From an uncultured SAR116 cluster alpha proteobacterium (GTDB lineage Bacteria > Pseudomonadota > Alphaproteobacteria > Puniceispirillales > Puniceispirillaceae), in assembly GCA_902520885.1 (NCBI GenBank), contig CABYPW010000011.1:20417-84416 (forward strand): a stretch of 64,000 nt of DNA. The letters run 5' to 3'. The notes below the pieces were generated by a model. The model worked only from the letters and a program-made list of their open reading frames with translations, was not told where the DNA came from and made no database searches. The position numbers and the translations under genes are program-made. Each line of letters starts with the position of its first letter. Position 1 is the first letter of the stretch. Positions 45,247-53,435 of the stretch are shown here, piece after piece.

Positions 45247-45888
45247 TTATATTGAAATCTTTTTTACATTGGATTTAATAAAAATATCAAAACGGACTGT
45301 TCCACCTAAAATCTGATGCGAGCACTTGGGAAGTGGATTTGGAAGCGGAGATTTGGAAGGCCATTTAAGAGCGACGCGGTTGCAATCTGATTGAAGAGCT
45401 GTTTTTATGAGCTCAATTTGATCAGGATCCTCACCAACAATCGCTCGCAGTTGTCTCATTTTAGACTTAACAAGAGAGGATTTTTTTCTCGGAGGGTGCA
45501 TAGGGTCTAAATAAATTACATTTGTAGAAAGTGTGGGAAGTAATTCAATTGCATCAGCATGAATTAGTTTCATGCGGGAGATAATTTCTGCAGTTCTACC
45601 ACACACGTTAGACGCTCTCCTCATTCCATCTGCGAGCAGATCATGAATTATTTGGGAGCGTTCAATTAGCGTTACATGCGAGCCAAGAGAAGCTAGTATA
45701 AAACCATCTCTTCCAAGTCCAGCAGTGGCGTCGATTATATTTGGTCTAATTCCAGATTTAATTCCAACTGCTTTGGCTATATCTTGTTTTCTTCCACCAC
45801 CAAAATATTGTCTATAGTTTACAGAGCTGCTAATAAAATCAGCAATTAAAGGCTTTTTACTTAAAAATGTTTGCTTATTTCTCTTCAT
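45247..45888 (-). CDS. rsmJ: 16S rRNA (guanine1516-N2)-methyltransferase RsmJ
   Basis: 213 aa. Features of RsmJ (YhiQ) are YFGGGRKQDIAKAVG near the N-terminus, the SAM motif IIDATAGLGRDGFILASLG, the LIERS strand, the DPMHPPRKKS catalytic motif (a DPMFP-like N-x-x-F/P site) and the ALKWPSKSP tail. It modifies 16S rRNA in the 30S head. It is a housekeeping gene among catabolic genes, convergent with the sulfatase. Confidence 0.88.
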   Translation of the reverse strand: MKRNKQTFLSKKPLIADFISSSVNYRQYFGGGRKQDIAKAVGIKSGIRPNIIDATAGLGRDGFILASLGSHVTLIERSQIIHDLLADGMRRASNVCGRTAEIISRMKLIHADAIELLPTLSTNVIYLDPMHPPRKKSSLVKSKMRQLRAIVGEDPDQIELIKTALQSDCNRVALKWPSKSPLPNPLPKCSHQILGGTVRFDIFIKSNVKKISI

Positions 45889-46061
45889 AATACTTTTTCA
45901 AAAAATTGCTCGAACCAATCAGTTACTAGAATTACCTAAATAATTATTTTGTTAGAAAACAAAATATAAGCAATTATAAATATCCATCTAGAAGTGCAAG
46001 TACAATGACTGTTTGTGATGTCAGATAGTTTTTTTAAAAAAACTAGAGGAAGGTAGTTAGA

Positions 46062-46376
46062 ATGCAATTCGACTATATCATCATAGGTTCTGGATCTGTG
46101 GGCTCAACGCTCGCTTATCATCCGTGTGGAACAATGCGAATGGGGAATAAAAAAGACCCAATGACAGTAGTTGATTGTGAATGCAAGGTGCGTTTCGTGG
46201 AAAGATTGCGTGTTGCTGACTCTTCCATTTTTCCAAGTATAACAAATGGAAATTTAAACGCACCTACTATCATGGTTGCTGAAAAAGCAACAGATCATAT
46301 TCTTGGACGTGGAATGCTTTCACCATCTAACCTTAAAGGGTTTATTCATCCCGAATGGCAAAATAGCCAAAGATAA
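46062..46376 (+). pseudogene. GMC oxidoreductase reduced to its two ends by a large in-frame deletion
   Basis: 104 codons from an ATG with a good AGGAAGG site. Residues 1-19 are the FAD loop start ([15 protein letters not shown]). Residues 20-100 jump straight to the C-terminal end of a choline-dehydrogenase-like enzyme ([10 protein letters not shown] ... [29 protein letters not shown]). Roughly 430 residues including most of the FAD and substrate domain are absent, with the frame kept. The protein cannot work as an oxidase. The signals for translation are intact, so the deletion is probably recent. Confidence 0.8.
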
Positions 46377-46467
46377 AGCTCACTCGAATAATACTTTTAA
46401 TGTATTAGAACCAATAATAATATAGTTAGAAAATCATATAAAATATCTGTTAAGAAGCTGAATTATC

Positions 46468-48060
46468 ATGTCTGCTGAAGAAGTGATTGCAAACAATGCA
46501 ACAGACCTAGTGATTATAGGTGGTGGCGTTAATGGGTGTGGTATTGCTCGCGATGCTGCCGGCAGAGGTCTATCGGTAATACTTGTTGAGATGGATGATT
46601 TGGGGGCTGCGACTTCTTCTGCTTCTACTAAGTTGTTCCATGGTGGTCTTAGATACCTTGAATATTTCAGCTTTAGACTTGTCAAAGAGGCACTAACCGA
46701 GCGTGAAGTGCTACTCAAATCAATGCCTCATATTAGTTGGCCAATGAGGTTTATTCTGCCTTACGATAAATTTATGAGGTTTGATTCATTTACACCAGCT
46801 ACTAAATGGATAAATTATATTATGCCTTGGTCAAAGTCTAAAAGGCCGTTTTGGTTAATCAAATTTGGACTTTATCTTTATGATTCCCTGGGAGGAAGAA
46901 AAATTCTTCCTCCAACAAAATTATTACATTTCCCAAATTCTAAAGAGGGGAGGCCTCTTAAAGCAAAATTTAAGAGAGGATTTGAATATTCAGACTGCTG
47001 GGTTGAGGATTCACGACTTGTTATTTTAAATGCTCGAGATGCGCAAGACCGGGGCGCTACAATACTGCCAAGGGTAAAATTAATAAAGGCAGAAAGAACT
47101 AAGAATTATTGGAATTTAACATTCCAAGACCAGAAAACTAATCAAGAATGGCAGCAAAAGGCTCGTTACTTGATTAATGCAGCAGGCCCCTGGGTTGGCA
47201 GTATTTTGAAGGAGAAATTGGGTCAAATTGATATGCCATCGATTAGGCTGGTTCGTGGAAGCCACCTTGTTGTCAAAAAACAATATGATCACGAAAAAGC
47301 CTATTTCTTGCAGGGGAGGGATGGTCGAATTGTATTTGCTATCCCTTATGAGCAAGACTTCACTCTTATTGGTACAACTGATGTCGATCATGATGCTGCA
47401 CAAATTAAACCAGTCTGTACGGATGAAGAACGAGATTACCTGCTTGAATTTGTAAATCTTTATTTTAGTAAACCAGTTACAAAAGAAGATATTGTTTGGT
47501 GTTATTCTGGCATACGCCCGCTTTATCAAGATGATGCCGCTGTTTCGACATCTGCTACTCGTGACTATGTATTAAAAGTAGATAAGTCAGACGCACCATT
47601 ATTAACAATATACGGAGGAAAAATTACTACATATCGAAAATTAGCAGAAAATGTTATGAGTAAGGTTGTTCCTTACTTCGGCCTTAACGATAAACCTTGG
47701 ACAATCAATGTTGCTTTGCCGGGAGGAGATTTTAAGGTTCATGAATTTAATCTGCTGAAGAAGAGAATATTAGAAGAATTTCCTTATTTATCACCAGACT
47801 GGGCAAGACGTCTTCTACGTCAATATGGTACCGAGACAAAAAAAATTTTGAATAATACCCAACAACTAAGTGATTTGGGCCGCCACTTTGGTTGTCATAT
47901 AACTGAGAGAGAATTACGCTGGTCAATAGCTAATGAGTGGACACAAAATGCAGAAGATTTTATATGGCGCCGAACAAAATTGGGACTTAAATTAACAAAA
48001 AAACAGATAGAAGAAATCGATAATTTCATTCAGAAGACTAAAAAAGGTATGCTTGAATGA
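46468..48060 (+). CDS. glpD: Glycerol-3-phosphate dehydrogenase (GlpD)
   Basis: 530 aa, family length. The FAD-binding N-terminus DLVIIGGGVNGCGIARDAAGRGLSV and the ATSSASTKLFHGGLRYLE motif are classical GlpD. GSHLVVKK, the VFAIPYEQDFTLIGTTD and the GGKITTYRKLAE stretch complete the substrate domain, and a C-terminal DAO_C domain follows. It oxidises glycerol-3-phosphate to dihydroxyacetone phosphate at the inner membrane with quinone as acceptor. Confidence 0.95.
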   Translation: MSAEEVIANNATDLVIIGGGVNGCGIARDAAGRGLSVILVEMDDLGAATSSASTKLFHGGLRYLEYFSFRLVKEALTEREVLLKSMPHISWPMRFILPYDKFMRFDSFTPATKWINYIMPWSKSKRPFWLIKFGLYLYDSLGGRKILPPTKLLHFPNSKEGRPLKAKFKRGFEYSDCWVEDSRLVILNARDAQDRGATILPRVKLIKAERTKNYWNLTFQDQKTNQEWQQKARYLINAAGPWVGSILKEKLGQIDMPSIRLVRGSHLVVKKQYDHEKAYFLQGRDGRIVFAIPYEQDFTLIGTTDVDHDAAQIKPVCTDEERDYLLEFVNLYFSKPVTKEDIVWCYSGIRPLYQDDAAVSTSATRDYVLKVDKSDAPLLTIYGGKITTYRKLAENVMSKVVPYFGLNDKPWTINVALPGGDFKVHEFNLLKKRILEEFPYLSPDWARRLLRQYGTETKKILNNTQQLSDLGRHFGCHITERELRWSIANEWTQNAEDFIWRRTKLGLKLTKKQIEEIDNFIQKTKKGMLE

Positions 48061-48083
48061 CCAAGACCTTATTAAAAGAGAAG

Positions 48084-48524
48084 TTAATTCATTACGTGAT
48101 TTGGCCAATTATCTTCGAAACTATTTATTAGTCTTGTTAATTCACTATTTGCCGCACATAAATATCGCTCGTTTTTTATATCATCCCCGCTTTTTATACT
48201 AAGTGCTACAGTTGCATCCTCAAAGGTAAGTGCTCGAAACTCGTTTAAATTATTAATGGTGGGACTAAAGAATAATCCTTCATTTCGGTAGAGTGTTCTG
48301 AAAAATAATAGTTCTCCATCAGTAACGAGTAAGGTTGTATTTGCCAAAAATTGCTTAGTTGAGTTAATTCTTTCCTGTAGTGTCACTGATGGTAAAATGA
48401 CTTCATTATCTAAGCATAGATAAGCTGTAGCCTGAAGTTTTTCTTCAGCATGTACGATAGAAAAAATACAACCTAGAAAAATTGTGAGTATAAAGGGGTA
48501 AATATAACTTTTAATTAAATTCAT
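48084..48524 (-). CDS. Secreted hypothetical protein, 146 aa
   Basis: A signal peptide (residues 1-26, hydrophobic core FILTIFLGCIFSIV, ending HAEE) leads a mature protein of 120 residues with two Cys (TAYLCLDNEV and RYLCAAN) that could pair. I do not recognise a family. It is transcribed in the direction of glpD's end and separated by 51 bases from the TRAP operon on its own strand, so it may be the last gene of that operon; a periplasmic role is likely. Confidence 0.65.
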   Translation of the reverse strand: MNLIKSYIYPFILTIFLGCIFSIVHAEEKLQATAYLCLDNEVILPSVTLQERINSTKQFLANTTLLVTDGELLFFRTLYRNEGLFFSPTINNLNEFRALTFEDATVALSIKSGDDIKNERYLCAANSELTRLINSFEDNWPNHVMN

Positions 48525-48575
48525 GAATTTATCTTATCGTTTCATTTTAGAACTAAAAAAAATATAATATACTAA

Positions 48576-49934
48576 TTAGCCAGTCAAAATATTGGGTAGC
48601 CATAAGGCTAAAATAGGTAATGAAACAAGAATAACTATTCGGATTAGTTCGGCAATAAAAAATGGAGAGACTCCTTTAAAAGTATCAGAGATGTCACAAT
48701 TATCTGCGATAGAGGAAATGACGAAAACGTTCATTCCAACTGGAGGGGTAATGAGTCCTACCTCCACAACAACAAGCGCGAGTATACCGAACCAAATCTT
48801 TAGGTCTCCCGTCGTCATGCCAAAACCAGCAGTTTCTGCAGCTATATGTACGCCACCATTAAGTTCTACAAGCACTGGCCAGAAAAAAGGTATTATTAGC
48901 AGAATTATTGAAAGGCTATCTAGCAGGCAGCCAAGCAAAATTATACCTAAAAGCAACACAATTAGTACTGACATTGGCTCGAAACCAGCAACTAATATCC
49001 AATCAGCAAGAGCTTGTGGAAGACCTGTACGGCTCATGTAAATCTTCATTAACTCTGCACCAAGTAAAATTAAATAAATCATACCAGACAAACCGGCTGT
49101 TTCTAAAAGTGCTTCTTTAATTTGTGTGAGATTTAATTTTTTGGTTACGTATCCAATTATAAATACAAGGCCAACACCAAGAGACGCCGCTGGTGTTGGA
49201 TTAAAAAATCCAGCGTACATTCCCCCTAGCACGATAATAAAAACAGAGGCAACAGGGAGAATGCCTATTGTCGCTCGTATCCGCTCCTCTTTGTCCGTTT
49301 TTCGTGTTTCAGGGGCAGCATCTGGGTAAATAGCAACAAAGATTGCTATGGTTGCCAAAAATAAGCATATAGCCAGCAAGCCGGGTATAAGGGCTGCAGC
49401 AAACATAGATACAATATTCACCTCTACAATTAGAGCATAAATAATTAGAACTATTGATGGTGGAATTAAAATTCCAAGAACTCCGCCTGCTGCTAAAACA
49501 CCTGTTGCAAGAGAAATAGAATAATTGAATTTTAGTAATTCGGGTAATGCAACCCTCCCCATTGTGGATGCCGTTGCAATAGAAGAGCCACAAATAGCCC
49601 CAAAACCCGCGCATGCAGAAATAGCAGCCATAGCACTACCCCCCCGCAACCAACTAAGCCATGAATTAGCCGCTGCAAATAATGCGCTACTAAGACCTAT
49701 TCTTGAAGCTAATGCGCCCATCAAAATAAATAGAGGAACTACAGACAAATCATAATTAGAAAACTGACCATATGCTAACGTTTTTAATTGATTAAAGATA
49801 GTACCTGCACCATCTATACTCATGATACCTATACCACCGGTGAGTATCATCGCATATGCAATTGGAATCCGTATAATAATTAGAAAAATCAGCACAAATA
49901 ACGAGCTTATTCCCAAAAAAATCGGTTCTGTCAT
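48576..49934 (-). CDS. dctM: TRAP transporter large membrane subunit (DctM)
   Basis: 452 aa with about 12 membrane segments. The PIAYAMILTGGIGI start, PLFILMGALASRIGLSS, the GVLGILIPPSIVLIIYA and the LITPPVGMNVFVIS motif are typical of DctM. Its ATG overlaps the dctQ stop by one base (TGATG). It imports an organic acid with Na+ together with DctQ and DctP. Confidence 0.93.
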   Translation of the reverse strand: MTEPIFLGISSLFVLIFLIIIRIPIAYAMILTGGIGIMSIDGAGTIFNQLKTLAYGQFSNYDLSVVPLFILMGALASRIGLSSALFAAANSWLSWLRGGSAMAAISACAGFGAICGSSIATASTMGRVALPELLKFNYSISLATGVLAAGGVLGILIPPSIVLIIYALIVEVNIVSMFAAALIPGLLAICLFLATIAIFVAIYPDAAPETRKTDKEERIRATIGILPVASVFIIVLGGMYAGFFNPTPAASLGVGLVFIIGYVTKKLNLTQIKEALLETAGLSGMIYLILLGAELMKIYMSRTGLPQALADWILVAGFEPMSVLIVLLLGIILLGCLLDSLSIILLIIPFFWPVLVELNGGVHIAAETAGFGMTTGDLKIWFGILALVVVEVGLITPPVGMNVFVISSIADNCDISDTFKGVSPFFIAELIRIVILVSLPILALWLPNILTG

Positions 49935-50449
49935 CAGCGACTCTTTAATTTATATCTGAGGGACTTATGAGAGTTAAAATCTTGTTTAAGTGTAATTAGG
50001 CTTGCTATCGCTAAGAGGCAAAGCGAAAAAATAATCGGTAAAAAAGTAATCCAAATAGGAAACTGCAAAATGGTGCTTGTATAATTGTATGCCCTCTGGT
50101 CACTCATACCTTCACACATGCGCCAGACCAAAAGTATAGAAAATAGAAAAGCCACAAAGGAGGCAACAATGCTGAGCAATAACTGAGTTTTAATATTCGC
50201 CCGTGAAGTGAAGATTTCAGCAGAAATATTGTGTTTATGTAGCTGACAGTATGGAAGAAAGCAAAATACTGCTACTGCAATACCCATCTGTGTAAGTTCA
50301 AAATCTCCTTTAAGTGGAATTAGAAAGATTCCTCCAATAATTGAAAATACATTTATGCACACAATCATTATTAGTATGAAACCACCAACTAGTGCCCAAC
50401 CCGTGATCAAATTCTGCCATAAGTTAGATAACAAACGAAAATAGGACAT
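49934..50449 (-). CDS. dctQ: TRAP transporter small membrane subunit (DctQ)
   Basis: 171 aa with four membrane helices, standard for DctQ. It stands between dctP and dctM, 12 bases after dctP and overlapping dctM by one base. Confidence 0.88.
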   Translation of the reverse strand: MSYFRLLSNLWQNLITGWALVGGFILIMIVCINVFSIIGGIFLIPLKGDFELTQMGIAVAVFCFLPYCQLHKHNISAEIFTSRANIKTQLLLSIVASFVAFLFSILLVWRMCEGMSDQRAYNYTSTILQFPIWITFLPIIFSLCLLAIASLITLKQDFNSHKSLRYKLKSR

Positions 50450-50461
50450 TTTGAGCCTTTG

Positions 50462-51544
50462 TTATTTATTACGATAATGAGATGCTATGGCTTTTCGAGC
50501 TTTATCAACAAGTGCGTTTCCATCAATATTTTTATCGGCTACGCTATTAATCCATCTATCAACTACGCTTGATAGAATGTTTGTAAACTGAACCGTTTCT
50601 TCTTCGGTAAGCTCGATATGCGTATTTCCTGCATTAATAGCGATTTGTATTCCTTGAACTTCACCTTTTTTAAGTTTTTGCCCTATTTCAGCCCACCAGT
50701 CAGGTCCTGAGGCATCTTTAAAAATTTTCTGAATTTCTGCTGGAAGATTTTCCCACCTCGTTTTATTCATTGATGTTTGGAACAGAAGAGAACCAATACG
50801 TTCGTTATTAAAGCCCTCAATTTGGAATTGAGTTTGATGCTGAAGTTGCAGTGCTGGAATGATTTCCCAAGGAACAAACGCACCATCAACCACACCTTTT
50901 TGAAGTGACTGTGGCAGATCAGGAACCGGCATCGCAATAGGAATTCCTCCTAATGCCTCAATGCTCCAAGCACCTGTGCGTGATGGTGTTCTTATTTTTT
51001 TTCCAGCAAGATCAGTTGGTGACCGAATAGCTTGATTTCTCATATGGATAGCATTTCCTGCATGCACGCTTAGGAACATTACTTGTAAACCGGCATAATC
51101 CGGCTTCAAATCTGTTTCAAAAAGATCAAAAAGGGCAAGGTTTACAGGTTCAGGATCGTTAGTAAAAACTGTGGGAAGCTCAAAAACTTCGGAGCGTGGG
51201 AACATTCCAGGGGTATACCCATTCACAGTCCAAATAATGTCTACGACACCATCCCGTGCTTGCTGAACGAGCTCAGGTGGCCTCCCACCAAGTGTCATTG
51301 AAGGGAATATTTCAATTGAGATACGGCCATTGCTATTTTTTTCAATATTATCTACCCAAGGCTGTAATATTTCTGTTTGCCAAAATGAGTTTGCCCCCAG
51401 AAAATGATGAAATTTAAATTTATATTCTTCTGCCCATGCTGATTGGGAAATCAAGATCCCACAGCAAACGACTATAAAATATTTTACAAAGAGCTTTAGA
51501 CAAAAACCTAGAAATTTTGATATAGTAATCGTTTTATTTCTCAC
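50462..51544 (-). CDS. dctP: TRAP transporter periplasmic binding protein (DctP)
   Basis: 360 aa from the GTG at 51544, which has GGAG six bases upstream; a longer frame begins with TTG at 51556 without a ribosome site. A signal peptide (ILISQSAWAEE) leads to KFKFHHFLGANSFWQTEIL and the conserved RTPSRTGAWSIEALGGIPIAMPVPDLPQSLQKGVVDGAFVPW region of TRAP binding proteins, including the Arg that grips a carboxylate. Substrate unknown. First gene of the dctPQM operon. Confidence 0.9.
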   Translation of the reverse strand: MRNKTITISKFLGFCLKLFVKYFIVVCCGILISQSAWAEEYKFKFHHFLGANSFWQTEILQPWVDNIEKNSNGRISIEIFPSMTLGGRPPELVQQARDGVVDIIWTVNGYTPGMFPRSEVFELPTVFTNDPEPVNLALFDLFETDLKPDYAGLQVMFLSVHAGNAIHMRNQAIRSPTDLAGKKIRTPSRTGAWSIEALGGIPIAMPVPDLPQSLQKGVVDGAFVPWEIIPALQLQHQTQFQIEGFNNERIGSLLFQTSMNKTRWENLPAEIQKIFKDASGPDWWAEIGQKLKKGEVQGIQIAINAGNTHIELTEEETVQFTNILSSVVDRWINSVADKNIDGNALVDKARKAIASHYRNK

Positions 51545-51836
51545 GGGCCTCTCCAAAATAAAGGTGCCTACCTAATCAAATCACATCACATTAAAGTATG
51601 ATGATAATGCGCGAGTATTTTATATGCAAATTAAGGCGAGATAGCACCAGATGAATAGTTATATATATAGTTTATTTGTTCTAGCAAACAAGAAAGCATA
51701 TAATTTGAATTTTGATTTTTTTGCTGAAAAAACTCTCCAGCTAATATAAACAAGAAATAAATATTTTTGTGATGCGACCATTTATAAATTCTACTCGCAA
51801 AAATCCATATTTTTTAAAGTTAAAGGATTTCTTAGT
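51545..51836. other. Divergent intergenic region between dctP and the RND operon
   Basis: About 290 AT-rich bases separate the minus-strand TRAP operon from the plus-strand efflux operon, so it should hold both promoters. I see no ORF, RNA or clear box pair strong enough to call. Confidence 0.4.
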
Positions 51837-53411
51837 ATGTCTTCTCAAATAAATGCAGGTATATTGCGTGTTTGCTTGTCAACGATGATTTTTGCTTCAC
51901 TTTGGCTTACAACAAGCAGTTCTGTATTTGCACAGCAGAATAGAGGCGCAATTGTGCAAGCAGAGCGTGTTGAGAAAATGACTTTACCGAATTTTACTCA
52001 AATTGGTGGGTCTGTGGTGGCTGGTGATCCTTTTTTTATTACAGCTAGCATAACAGCTAAGATTGTAATGAAAGATTGGCAAATTGGGGACCCGGTGAAA
52101 GCTGGGGACATAATTGCAAAACAAGATACCTTTTTAATTAAACATCAGCTTCAAATTCATCGCTCAGAGCTAGAGGCAACTGAAAATGAAATTGCATCTT
52201 TAAATGAAAATCTTAAGTATGAAAAATCTCTTTTATCACTTACTCAAGAGCAACTCATACTATTAGACCGTAGAGCTGAATTCGCTAAAAAGCTAGCTCA
52301 GAGCAACGCAATTTCATTCGAAAATTCAGAAAACGCGCAGATCGCGCTGAATGCGGCTCAACAACAATTAGTTAATCGCAATAAAACACAAAGCGAGCTT
52401 AAATATTCATTAAAGCAATTAATCGTAACTGAAGAAAGATTGAGGCTCCAAATCAAAAAGTTAGAGCAGGATCTATCGGATGCAACTCTTAAATCGCCTG
52501 TTGATGGGCAGATCATATCATTATTTTCGGAAAAAATAGGATTTGCAAGGCAAGGTGATATGATAGCTAGCATACGAACTGATGAAGGATATGGGGTAGA
52601 GTTAGATTTACCCGTTAAATATTTACCTTTTATCAATTCGGAGTCTAAGTTAAGAGCTCGTAGCCTATCAGGAGAAAACTTTATGCTTTCACTCAGGGCT
52701 ATTCTTCCAGAAGAGAATAGAAGGACTGCATCTAGACTGACGAAATTAAGTTTTGATGGAGAAGTGTTAGGCAGTATTCGTGCTAACGGAGCGCAAATAA
52801 ACGTTCTGGTTCCAAGCACTGAGGTTCAAGAACTGCTGGTTATCCCTCAAGATGCAGTAGTGCCAGTTGCAGGTGGACATGTTGTATTTGTCTTCGATAA
52901 TGGGATAGCGAAGCGTCAGGCAGTTCGTTTGGGAAGTGCTATTGATGAGCGAATTATTGTAAATTCGGGTCTGCAGGTCGGAGAGCTTGTAATAACACGC
53001 GGTAATGAGGGATTAGATGACGGCGCAGCTGTTAAGCAAGGAAAAATTCCAAAACGAGATGTTCCTAATATGTCAAATGATATATCTCAGGCAGAAAAGG
53101 CCGAAGAAATCCCAACCGAACTTGCAGATGATGCGAAAAAATGGGTGCTAAAATGGCAATCAAGTCGAGGTGAGCAATCAGGAAGATTTGAATTATCTAG
53201 CAAAGCAAGCCTGTATAATGATAAGCCTGTATTGGTGACACGTAAAAATGATACTTTATATTTTGATACTGAACTTGTGTTGCCGTTTGGCATTGTAACA
53301 CTCTCTTTTGAGCTTGTTTCTACACCTAATAGTATGAACGGAACTGTGATTTTAAGCGGATTGCCCAATGGTAGAGAAGTTCAAATGGATGTCATAGGAA
53401 CGGCAAATTAG
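51837..53411 (+). CDS. RND efflux periplasmic adaptor (MFP) with a C-terminal beta-rich extension
   Basis: 524 aa. After a signal peptide (about 1-33) the adaptor shows split lipoyl halves, IVMKDWQIGDPVKAGDIIAK and DATLKSPVDGQIISL, separated by a coiled-coil hairpin (about 105-210), then beta-barrel and membrane-proximal domains ending near residue 400. Usual adaptors are 350-420 residues; here about 110 more follow after a charged linker: KKWVLKWQSSRGEQSGRF... to the end, a beta-rich domain. A site AAAGGA precedes the ATG. It works with the RND pump encoded 24 bases downstream. Confidence 0.85.
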   Translation: MSSQINAGILRVCLSTMIFASLWLTTSSSVFAQQNRGAIVQAERVEKMTLPNFTQIGGSVVAGDPFFITASITAKIVMKDWQIGDPVKAGDIIAKQDTFLIKHQLQIHRSELEATENEIASLNENLKYEKSLLSLTQEQLILLDRRAEFAKKLAQSNAISFENSENAQIALNAAQQQLVNRNKTQSELKYSLKQLIVTEERLRLQIKKLEQDLSDATLKSPVDGQIISLFSEKIGFARQGDMIASIRTDEGYGVELDLPVKYLPFINSESKLRARSLSGENFMLSLRAILPEENRRTASRLTKLSFDGEVLGSIRANGAQINVLVPSTEVQELLVIPQDAVVPVAGGHVVFVFDNGIAKRQAVRLGSAIDERIIVNSGLQVGELVITRGNEGLDDGAAVKQGKIPKRDVPNMSNDISQAEKAEEIPTELADDAKKWVLKWQSSRGEQSGRFELSSKASLYNDKPVLVTRKNDTLYFDTELVLPFGIVTLSFELVSTPNSMNGTVILSGLPNGREVQMDVIGTAN

Positions 53412-53435
53412 GATGTTTAAAAAGAGTTTAGGTAT

